Of a stretch of 64,000 nucleotides of DNA, positions 57,690 through 64,000 are shown one piece after another (the first letter of the stretch is position 1; every line of letters begins with the position of its first letter). The notes below the pieces were generated by a model. That model saw nothing but the letters and a program-made list of their open reading frames with translations. It was not told the DNA's origin and did no database searches. A program made the position numbers and the translations under genes. Source of the stretch: Pseudomonas sp. PSB18 (lineage in GTDB: Bacteria > Pseudomonadota > Gammaproteobacteria > Pseudomonadales > Pseudomonadaceae); assembly GCF_014596565.1 (NCBI RefSeq), contig NZ_NOIN01000002.1, positions 620,001-684,000 on the forward strand. The letters are read 5' to 3'.

Positions 57690-58171
57690 CAGGCCCCCTG
57701 ACAACCGGAGCAGAGACCGACCACTTCGACGGTCTGGCTGTCGACCACGAAGCCGACCTCTTTGGCGCTGGCGACGATGGCATCGCTGATGGATTTCTGC
57801 TCCAGCTCGATAGCGGCGTGGCATTCACGGCAAATCAGGAACTGGCCTTGATGGGCATGTTCGGGATGATTGCAGCCAACGAAGGCGTTCAGGGAGGAAA
57901 TGCGATGCACCAAGCCGTTTTCCAGCAGGAAGTCCAGCGCCCGATAGACCGTCGGCGGCGCGGCGCGGCGGCCATCCTGTTCGCTGAGCACCGCCAGGAT
58001 GTCGTAGGCACCCAACGGCTTGTGGCTTTGCCAGACCAGTTCCAGCACGCGCCGCCGCAAGGCGGTCAGGCGCAGCCCCTGCCGCGCACAGATGGCATCG
58101 GCCTCGGACAGCGCGCTGTGCACGCAGTGAGAGTGATCGTGGGGACGACTGGCGAGGGGTGTAATAGGCAT
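57689..58171 (-). CDS. zur: zinc uptake regulator Zur (Fur family)
   Basis: 160 aa. The winged helix has [20 protein letters not shown] and [20 protein letters not shown]; metal sites include [16 protein letters not shown] and the C-terminal CSGC. With zinc it represses znu genes. It heads zur-znuC-znuB and is divergent from znuA. Confidence 0.94.
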   Translation of the reverse strand: MPITPLASRPHDHSHCVHSALSEADAICARQGLRLTALRRRVLELVWQSHKPLGAYDILAVLSEQDGRRAAPPTVYRALDFLLENGLVHRISSLNAFVGCNHPEHAHQGQFLICRECHAAIELEQKSISDAIVASAKEVGFVVDSQTVEVVGLCSGCQGA

Positions 58172-58197
58172 GGGCAGCGACGAGTTCAGTGAGAGAC

Positions 58198-58210
58198 GTT
58201 ATTATGTTAC
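58198..58210. promoter_or_regulatory. candidate Zur box
   Basis: GTTATTATGTTAC lies in the 66-bp gap between zur and znuA and resembles the GTTATA-N-TATAAC core of gammaproteobacterial Zur sites, with a weaker right arm. Its position would control both directions. This is a sequence resemblance only. Confidence 0.5.
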
Positions 58211-58237
58211 CCGTTCTCGCCTCTTCGAGTGGTCATC

Positions 58238-59161
58238 GTGTCCCGATTTTTTTCGCTCTTTGTCGCTTTTGTCGCAACTTTTCTGCTGATCGGTCCGGCC
58301 CGGGCCGAGGTCAAGGTCCTCACCAGCATCAAGCCGTTGCAGTTGATTGCCGCTGCGGTGCAGGACGGCGTGGCCGTTCCCGAGGTGCTGCTGCCGCCTG
58401 GGGCTTCACCTCACCACTACGCCTTGCGCCCATCCGACGTACGCAAGGTGCAGTCGGTGGACCTGCTGTACTGGATCGGCCCGGACATGGAAGGTTTCCT
58501 GCCGAGGGTGTTGAACGGTCGCACGTTGCCTTCCGTCGCGGTACAGGATCTGCCGGGGCTCAAGTTGCGGCATTTTACCGAGGACAGCCAATCCCATACC
58601 GACGAGGATGGCGATGAGCATGATCATGACCATCGTCCTGGCACGATCGATGCTCATTTGTGGCTTTCACCGATCAATGCGCGGGTGATCGCCGCCAGAA
58701 TGGCCGCTGACCTGAGCGCTGCCGACCCGGCCAATGCCGAGCGTTATCAAAGCAACCTCAAGGGTTTCAACCAGCGGCTCGATGCCTTGGATACGCGCCT
58801 CAAGTCTCGTCTGGCCGGGATTGCCGGCAAGCCCTACTTCGTGTTCCACGAAGCGTTCGACTATTTCGAAGACACCTACGGCCTCAAGCACGCCGGGGTG
58901 TTCGCCGTGGCCGCCGAGGTCCAGCCTGGTGCCCAGCATGTGGCGGCGATGCGCACGCGTTTGCAGGCGGTGGGCAAGACGTGCGTGTTCAGCGAACCGC
59001 CCCTGCGCCCGCGCCTGGCCGAAACCCTGGTGACCGGGCTGCCGGTCAAGCTGGCGGAGCTGGATGCGCTGGGCGGCTACACCCCGGCGACGGCGCAGGG
59101 GTATGAGCAGTTGTTGGAAAAGCTGGGGAATGATTTGGCGGGGTGCCTGGAGTCGTTGTAA
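58238..59161 (+). CDS. znuA: zinc ABC transporter substrate-binding protein
   Basis: 307 aa. Signal peptide MSRFFSLFVAFVATFLLIGP ending ARA. Metal ligand His in GASPHHYALRPSD, the acidic/His-rich loop HTDEDGDEHDHDHR (about residues 123-136), and further ligands in DAHLWLSPINARV and VFHEAFDYFED. It binds zinc in the periplasm for ZnuBC. The start is GTG 58238 with GAGTGG about 5 bp upstream; another GTG 9 bp earlier is possible. Confidence 0.94.
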   Translation: MSRFFSLFVAFVATFLLIGPARAEVKVLTSIKPLQLIAAAVQDGVAVPEVLLPPGASPHHYALRPSDVRKVQSVDLLYWIGPDMEGFLPRVLNGRTLPSVAVQDLPGLKLRHFTEDSQSHTDEDGDEHDHDHRPGTIDAHLWLSPINARVIAARMAADLSAADPANAERYQSNLKGFNQRLDALDTRLKSRLAGIAGKPYFVFHEAFDYFEDTYGLKHAGVFAVAAEVQPGAQHVAAMRTRLQAVGKTCVFSEPPLRPRLAETLVTGLPVKLAELDALGGYTPATAQGYEQLLEKLGNDLAGCLESL

Positions 59162-59182
59162 CGCTTGATTGGCGACGATACC

Positions 59183-59249
59183 GATCGCGGGCAAGCCTTG
59201 CTCCCACAGAGTAAACACAGACCTGTGGGAGCAAGGCTTGCCCGCGATG
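59183..59249. repeat. paired REP palindrome (BIME-like), variant family
   Basis: GATCGCGGGCAAGCCTTGCT (59183-59202) and its inverse AGCAAGGCTTGCCCGCGATG (59229-59248), with CTCCCACAG/CTGTGGGAG on the inner sides, can form a long hairpin between convergent znuA and thrB. It differs from the other REP family by CAAGCCTTGC instead of GAGCAGGCTC. Confidence 0.85.
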
Positions 59250-59252
59250 CTT

Positions 59253-60203
59253 TTACAGGGCAAAAGGCAGCGGTGTATGAACGTCCTGCCGCTGGGCCAA
59301 CCGCTGTTGAAATTCCATCGGATCGTGAATCAACACATCCTGCCCGGCAAAGGATTCGGCCGCGATCAAGCGCGACAGCCAGAACCGCACGCACGCCACC
59401 CGCAGCAGGGTCGGCCATAGCTCGGCTTCGGTGGCAGTGAAGGGTCGCAGGGCCGCATAAGCGCCCAGCAACGCCCGCGCCCTCGGGCCATCGAGCACAC
59501 CGTCGTCATCCGAACACCAGTCGTTCAGGGCAATGGCGACGTCATACAGCATCGGCCCGGAGCAGGCGTTGTAGAAGTCGATCAAGCCAGTCAGGTGCGT
59601 GCCTTCGAACATGGCGTTATCACGGAACAGGTCGGCATGGATGTTGGCGCGGGGCAGCGCCAGGATGCCGGTCTTCTGCAGCGAGATTTCGTCCAGCGCC
59701 GTTTGCAGCAGCCGACGAGGCTCGGTCTCGAGGTGTGACAGCAGCTTTGCGCCCTCCTCTTGCATCCAGTCCAGGCCACGATCGGTCTTGCGCTTGATCA
59801 TGTTGTCCCGGGTGGCCAGGTGCAGATGCGCCAACAACTCGCCGACCTGAGCGCAATGCTGCGCATTGGCCTGCTTGATATGCTTGCCGGCCAGGCGCGG
59901 TTGCAGCAGCGCAGGTTTGCCGGCCAGTTCCCTGAGCGCAACGCCGTCGGTGGTGCGCAACGCATAAGGCACCGGCAGGTCGGCCTCATGCAGTACATCC
60001 AGCAGCTCGATGAAAAACGGCATTTCCTGAACCGGGCCGCGTTCCACCAGGGTCAGGACGAATTCGCCCTGCTCCAGGCTGATAAAGAAATTGGTGTTTT
60101 CGCTGCCAGCGGCGATCCCCTGGAAATCAAGCAGGCGGCCGAGCCCGTAAGGGGCAAGAAAGGTTTCCAGCTCGGGCCGAGCCAGGGGGGTGAACACAGA
60201 CAT
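59253..60203 (-). CDS. thrB: homoserine kinase
   Basis: 316 aa, of the aminoglycoside-phosphotransferase-fold type used by Pseudomonas (not the GHMP type of E. coli). The catalytic loop is NIHADLFRDNAMF and the metal Asp is in GLIDFYNACSGPMLYDVAIA. It phosphorylates homoserine in threonine synthesis. It lies downstream of a DUF2782 gene on the same strand, as in P. aeruginosa. Confidence 0.9.
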   Translation of the reverse strand: MSVFTPLARPELETFLAPYGLGRLLDFQGIAAGSENTNFFISLEQGEFVLTLVERGPVQEMPFFIELLDVLHEADLPVPYALRTTDGVALRELAGKPALLQPRLAGKHIKQANAQHCAQVGELLAHLHLATRDNMIKRKTDRGLDWMQEEGAKLLSHLETEPRRLLQTALDEISLQKTGILALPRANIHADLFRDNAMFEGTHLTGLIDFYNACSGPMLYDVAIALNDWCSDDDGVLDGPRARALLGAYAALRPFTATEAELWPTLLRVACVRFWLSRLIAAESFAGQDVLIHDPMEFQQRLAQRQDVHTPLPFAL

Positions 60204-60258
60204 GGTTAGAACTGCCAGTACGGGCGCCCTTCAGCGGGCGCCGGTTGAAATTAGGAAA

Positions 60259-60549
60259 CTATTTCCACTCAAAGATCTTCCATGACGGGATCAGCATATC
60301 CGGTTGGTCCGAACGGATGAAGTTTGCATCAGTGCCGTCGGCGCGCACCAGGAAATAAGGCTTGCCATGCTTGGGCGTGACCTTGATCGCATACAGGAAA
60401 CCGTTTTGCCGGTACTCCTGGATGGTTTTATCGCCTTCCGTGCGAATGGTGACGTCCGGGTCCGCCGAAGGTGCGTCGTCCGCCGCCATGACAGTAAGCG
60501 GAGTGATCGCAAACAAGCCAGCCAGTAACAGGCGATTTAGTGTACGCAT
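60259..60549 (-). CDS. DUF2782 small secreted protein
   Basis: 96 aa. Signal peptide MRTLNRLLLAGLFAITPLTV ending MAA, then a short domain with DVTIRTEGDKTIQEYRQNGF and YAIKVTPKHGKPYFLVRADG. This is the DUF2782 family, found next to polA in Pseudomonas; function unknown. Divergent from polA, 74 bp apart. Confidence 0.85.
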   Translation of the reverse strand: MRTLNRLLLAGLFAITPLTVMAADDAPSADPDVTIRTEGDKTIQEYRQNGFLYAIKVTPKHGKPYFLVRADGTDANFIRSDQPDMLIPSWKIFEWK

Positions 60550-60623
60550 GATAACCTTGTCCCTTTGTCGTCAACGGTCCCGCTATTCTAGCCCCGGACC
60601 CGCCGAAAAGGTTGATCCTGCTC

Positions 60624-63392
60624 ATGAGCCAAGCCCCCCTCGTCCTGGTGGACGGTTCTTCTTATCTGTACCGCGCGTTTCACGCGCTGCCACCGCTGAC
60701 CACGTCCAAAGGCCTGCCGACCGGTGCGGTCAAGGGCGTGCTGAACATGCTCAAGAGCCTGCGCAAGCAGTACCCGGACAGCCCGTTTGCCGTGGTGTTC
60801 GACGCCAAGGGTGGGACGTTTCGCGATGCCCTGTACGCCGAGTACAAGGCCAACCGTCCGAGCATGCCCGACGACATGCGCGTGCAGATCGAGCCGCTGC
60901 ATGCCAGCGTCAAGGCCTTGGGCTTCCCGCTGCTGTGCGTGGACAACGTCGAAGCCGACGACGTGATCGGCACCCTGGCCCGCAGCAGCGCCGCGGCCGA
61001 CCGCCCGGTGGTGATCTCCACCGGTGACAAGGACATGGCGCAGTTGGTCGACGGGCACATTACCTTGGTCAATACCATGACCGGTAGCTCGCTGGACGTG
61101 GCTGGCGTAAAGGAGAAATTTGGTGTCGCTCCGGAGCAGATCATCGATTATCTGGCATTGATGGGCGATTCTTCCGACAACATCCCGGGCGTTCCGGGGA
61201 TCGGGCCAAAGACTGCCTCCGGCTTGCTGGTAGGGGTCAACGGCGGCCTGACCGAGCTGTATGCGCAACTGGACATCGTTCCCACGCTGCCGATTCGCGG
61301 CGCCAAGGCCCTGCCCGCCAAGCTCGAAGAACACAAGGAAATGGCGTTTCTTTCCTACGAGCTGGCGACCATCAAGACTGACGTGCCGCTGGATGTCGGT
61401 CTCGACGATCTGCAAATGGGCTCACCGGACCACGAAAAACTTGCCGAGCTGTACACCCTCCTGGAGTTCAAGAGCTGGTTCGAAGAAAACCAGCGGGACG
61501 CCAAGCGTGCCGGCCAGGAGATCGTCGAAGTGGCCGACGAACAACCCGGCGGTGACGAAGCGAAGTACGAAGTCATTCTCGATCAGGCGCGCTTCGACGC
61601 CTGGCTGGCCAAGCTTGAGCAAGCGCCACTGTTTGCATTCGTCACGGAAACCAACGGTGACGATCCCCAGCATGCGCAATTGGTCGGGTTGTCGTTTGCC
61701 GTGGCGGCCCATGAAGCGGCCTACATTCCGCTGACCCACTCCTACATGGGCGTGCCGGAGCAGCTTGATCGCGACACGGTGCTCAAGGCCCTCAAGCCCC
61801 TGCTGGAAAACCCCGACAAGCCCAAGGTCGGCCAGCACGCCAAGTTCGAAACCAACATCCTGGCCAACTGCGCCATCGGTGGTGATCAGAACAACGGCAT
61901 CCTGGTCCAGGGCATTGCCTTCGACACCATGCTCGAATCCTACGTGCTGGACTCCACCGCGACCCGTCACGACATGGACAGCCTGGCACTCAAATACCTG
62001 GGGCAGAGCAAGACCGATTTCCAGGCTATCGCCGGCAAAGGAGTCAAACAGCTGACTTTCGACCAGATCTCCCTGGAACTGGCCGGCCCGTACGCCGCCG
62101 AAGATGCCGACGTGGCCTTCCGTCTGCACCAGGCCCTGCAGGAAAAACTCGCGGCGATCCCAAGCCTGGGCAAAGTGCTCAACGAGATCGAAATGCCGCT
62201 GATGCCGGTGCTGGCGCGTATCGAGCGTCAGGGTGCGCTGGTAGATGCCAACCTGCTGGGCGTGCAGAGCGTCGAACTGGGTGAGAAGCTGGTGGCCTTG
62301 GAGCGTGAGGCGTTTGCCATCGCTGGCGAGGAATTCAACCTCGGCTCGCCGAAGCAATTGGGTGTGATCCTGTACGAAAAGCTCGGCTTGCCGGTGCTCA
62401 GCAAAACCGCCAAGGGCCAGGCATCCACGGCCGAAGCGGTGCTCGCCGAACTGGCCGAGCAGGATTACCCGCTGCCCAAGGTGCTGATGCAGTACCGCTC
62501 GCTGAGCAAGCTCAAGAGTACCTACACCGATCGCCTGCCGGAGCAGATCAATAGCCGCACCGGCCGCGTCCACACCAATTATCAACAAGCCGTTGCCGCG
62601 ACCGGACGACTGTCGTCCATCGATCCGAACCTGCAGAACATTCCGATCCGTACCGCCGAAGGTCGGCGGATCCGACAGGCGTTTGTGGCACCGAAAGGCT
62701 ACAAACTGCTGGCGGCGGACTATTCGCAGATCGAATTGAGGATCATGGCGCACCTGGCCAAGGATGAAGGTCTGCTCCACGCGTTCCGCAATGACCTGGA
62801 CGTGCACCGGGCCACTGCCGCCGAGGTATTCGGCGTCGAGCTGGAGGCCGTCAGCCATGATCAGCGCCGTAGCGCCAAGGCGATCAACTTCGGCTTGATC
62901 TACGGTATGAGCGCCTTCGGTCTCGCCAAGCAGATCGGGGTCGATCGCAAGCAGTCCCAGGCCTACATCGACCGCTACTTCGCCCGCTACCCGGGTGTGC
63001 TGGAGTACATGGAGCGCACCCGTGCCCAGGCCGCCGAACAGGGTTTTGTCGAAACCATTTTCGGCCGCCGGTTGTACCTGCCGGACATCAATGCGAAGAA
63101 CCCGGCACTGCGCAAGGGGGCGGAGCGCACGGCCATCAACGCACCGATGCAAGGCACTGCGGCCGACATCATCAAGAAAGCGATGGTGGCCGTGGATCGC
63201 TGGTTGTCGACTTCAGGGCTGGATGCCCGGGTCATCCTGCAGGTGCACGACGAACTGGTGCTGGAAGTACGGGAAGACCTGGTCGAACAGGTCAGCAAGG
63301 ACATTCGCCAGCACATGAGTGCCGCCGCCACGCTGGACGTGCCGCTGCTGGTGGAAGTGGGCGTGGGCAACAACTGGGATGAAGCGCACTGA
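60624..63392 (+). CDS. polA: DNA polymerase I
   Basis: 922 aa. 5'-3' nuclease domain at residues 1-300 (STGDKDMAQLVDG; PGVPGIGPKTASGLL), 3'-5' exonuclease-like domain about 320-520, polymerase domain to the end (ADYSQIELRIMAHLAKDEGL; LQVHDELVLEV). Oddly, the exonuclease motif I reads FAFVTETN, with Val340 where an Asp is expected, and motif II reads HAKFETNIL, with Glu409 for Asp. Tyr490/Asp494 of motif III are kept. Proofreading is therefore doubtful. The ATG at 60624 matches the family start. Confidence 0.96.
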   Translation: MSQAPLVLVDGSSYLYRAFHALPPLTTSKGLPTGAVKGVLNMLKSLRKQYPDSPFAVVFDAKGGTFRDALYAEYKANRPSMPDDMRVQIEPLHASVKALGFPLLCVDNVEADDVIGTLARSSAAADRPVVISTGDKDMAQLVDGHITLVNTMTGSSLDVAGVKEKFGVAPEQIIDYLALMGDSSDNIPGVPGIGPKTASGLLVGVNGGLTELYAQLDIVPTLPIRGAKALPAKLEEHKEMAFLSYELATIKTDVPLDVGLDDLQMGSPDHEKLAELYTLLEFKSWFEENQRDAKRAGQEIVEVADEQPGGDEAKYEVILDQARFDAWLAKLEQAPLFAFVTETNGDDPQHAQLVGLSFAVAAHEAAYIPLTHSYMGVPEQLDRDTVLKALKPLLENPDKPKVGQHAKFETNILANCAIGGDQNNGILVQGIAFDTMLESYVLDSTATRHDMDSLALKYLGQSKTDFQAIAGKGVKQLTFDQISLELAGPYAAEDADVAFRLHQALQEKLAAIPSLGKVLNEIEMPLMPVLARIERQGALVDANLLGVQSVELGEKLVALEREAFAIAGEEFNLGSPKQLGVILYEKLGLPVLSKTAKGQASTAEAVLAELAEQDYPLPKVLMQYRSLSKLKSTYTDRLPEQINSRTGRVHTNYQQAVAATGRLSSIDPNLQNIPIRTAEGRRIRQAFVAPKGYKLLAADYSQIELRIMAHLAKDEGLLHAFRNDLDVHRATAAEVFGVELEAVSHDQRRSAKAINFGLIYGMSAFGLAKQIGVDRKQSQAYIDRYFARYPGVLEYMERTRAQAAEQGFVETIFGRRLYLPDINAKNPALRKGAERTAINAPMQGTAADIIKKAMVAVDRWLSTSGLDARVILQVHDELVLEVREDLVEQVSKDIRQHMSAAATLDVPLLVEVGVGNNWDEAH

Positions 63393-63405
63393 GGCGTGAC
63401 GAACT

Positions 63406-63478
63406 TCTGGGGGGCTGCTTTGCAGCCCAGCGGGGATAAATCCCCTCGCCACAATTGAATGTCATTGCCTGCGAGGGG
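63406..63478. repeat. REP-like palindromes after polA
   Basis: GGGCTGC-TTT-GCAGCCC at 63412-63428 is a perfect 7-bp hairpin, followed by CGGGGATAAATCCCCTCG and then CCTGCGAGGGGCGGG. This arrangement is typical of a third Pseudomonas repeat family found between genes. The first hairpin may also end the polA transcript. Confidence 0.65.
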
Positions 63479-63518
63479 CGGGTAAGAAATTTCCTAAGGG
63501 CATTTCAAAAAATAATCT

Positions 63519-63546
63519 GAACTAAACCCATGAAATGCCACTCAGA
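63519..63546 (+). promoter_or_regulatory. candidate AlgU/sigma-22-type promoter of the sRNA
   Basis: GAACTA (63519-63524), a 17-bp spacer, then TCAGA (63542-63546). This resembles the AlgU consensus GAACTT-N16/17-TCTGA with one mismatch in each box. It would start transcription near 63552, and the distance to the terminator fits a 132-nt RNA. Confidence 0.5.
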
Positions 63547-63551
63547 GATTC

Positions 63552-63683
63552 TGAATGGCTGGTGAAGCCCTTCAATGCTCCTATGTTGTGTTAAGTGTTG
63601 GCAGATATCTGGACCCCGCCCTAGCGGTCCGGAACTTGGACCCCGAACTTCCCCCTCCCCATACGAAGTCCGGGGTTTTTTTT
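63552..63683 (+). ncRNA. ersA: ErsA / Spot 42-like small RNA candidate
   Basis: The polA-engB gap is where enterobacteria encode Spot 42 and P. aeruginosa encodes ErsA, an envelope-stress sRNA of about 132 nt. Here an AlgU-like promoter and a strong terminator bracket about 132 nt. The terminator is CCCCG-A-ACTT / AAGT-C-CGGGG, then T8, at 63641-63683. No open reading frame of note lies inside. The end of the RNA before the stem is C-rich (CTTCCCCCTCCCC), a likely target-pairing region. Identity rests on position and architecture. Confidence 0.7.
63641..63683 (+). terminator. Rho-independent terminator of the sRNA
   Basis: The stem CCCCGAACTT / AAGTCCGGGG (63641-63650 with 63666-63675, one internal mismatch) is followed by eight T residues at 63676-63683. 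It precedes the convergent engB stop by 14 bp. Confidence 0.88.
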
Positions 63684-63697
63684 GCCTGCGATTCGGC

Positions 63698-64000
63698 TTA
63701 TTCGGCCTCTTCGCTGCCCTTGTCCGCGAGCTCCATCCAATCGGCCAGCACGGTATAGGCTTCTTCCAGGCCCATGCGCTTGGGTGCCGAGAACAGCTGG
63801 ATGGTGATTGCATCGCCCCAGCCTTTGCGAATCTCCGACTGCACTTTGAGCAGCGTGTTCTTGGCCGCACCGTAGGTGAGCTTGTCCGCTTTGGTCAGCA
63901 GGATGTGCATGGGCATGCCGCTGGCGACCGCCCAGTCGAGCATCAGCGTGTCGAAGTCGGTCATCGGATGGCGGATGTCCATCATCAGAATCAAACCCTT
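63698..64000 (-). CDS. engB: ribosome biogenesis GTP-binding protein EngB (YihA/YsxC), C-terminal fragment
   Basis: The last 100 codons of a gene continuing beyond the window. [20 protein letters not shown] follows the G3 region, and the G4 motif TKAD is visible in [10 protein letters not shown], with the G5-like [14 protein letters not shown]. EngB is an essential small GTPase for large ribosomal subunit assembly. It is convergent with polA across the sRNA. Confidence 0.92.
   Translation of the reverse strand, partial: KGLILMMDIRHPMTDFDTLMLDWAVASGMPMHILLTKADKLTYGAAKNTLLKVQSEIRKGWGDAITIQLFSAPKRMGLEEAYTVLADWMELADKGSEEAE

Overview
The window is a chromosomal segment of a pseudomonad centred on the replication origin. 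Gene order rpmH-oriC-dnaA-dnaN-recF-gyrB, the protein sequences, the REP-type palindromes and the high GC point to Pseudomonas, most likely the P. fluorescens group. No tRNA, rRNA, CRISPR array, insertion sequence or prophage was seen.

Left arm (1-24.6 kb). An NAD-salvage locus comes first: pncB-pncA divergent from a nadD-like gene and an NrtR-type Nudix regulator, with two matching palindromic operators between them. A dCache chemoreceptor of the PctA type follows. From there to oriC almost every gene is on the minus strand, transcribed away from the origin: rpmH-rnpA-yidD-yidC, mnmE, mnmG-rsmG-parA-parB, the atpIBEFHAGDC operon, then glmU, a DeoR-family regulator and glmS. The 539-bp gap between mnmG and mnmE holds a second AT-rich DnaA-box cluster.

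Origin and right arm (24.6-41.8 kb). oriC lies between rpmH and dnaA, with four exact DnaA boxes and an AT-rich flank. dnaA-dnaN-recF-gyrB follows, with a perfect parS site inside recF that matches the parA/parB genes on the other arm. Next come a GABA-type permease, a divergent response regulator/kinase pair, a PlsC-like acyltransferase, gmhB, glyS/glyQ, tag and an HtrB-type lipid A acyltransferase. Exact DnaA boxes are strikingly frequent from 7 to 41 kb, many inside genes.

Accessory stretch (41.8-48 kb). This holds a conserved unknown protein, a DUF6124-type gene with an elaborately folded leader that can mask its ribosome binding site, an SDR, a GGDEF protein, a TetR/GST pair with twin operators, and an LprI-like periplasmic protein.

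Right end (48-64 kb). metNIQ, a secreted leukocidin-like pore-forming toxin with a lectin-like C-terminus, large-subunit catalase KatE, a lipoprotein, the zur-znuC-znuB / znuA zinc system, thrB, a DUF2782 protein, polA, an ErsA/Spot42-type sRNA candidate and the 3' end of engB. In P. aeruginosa this block lies on the other side of oriC, so the window probably spans a rearrangement junction. PolA here lacks acidic residues normally needed for proofreading.
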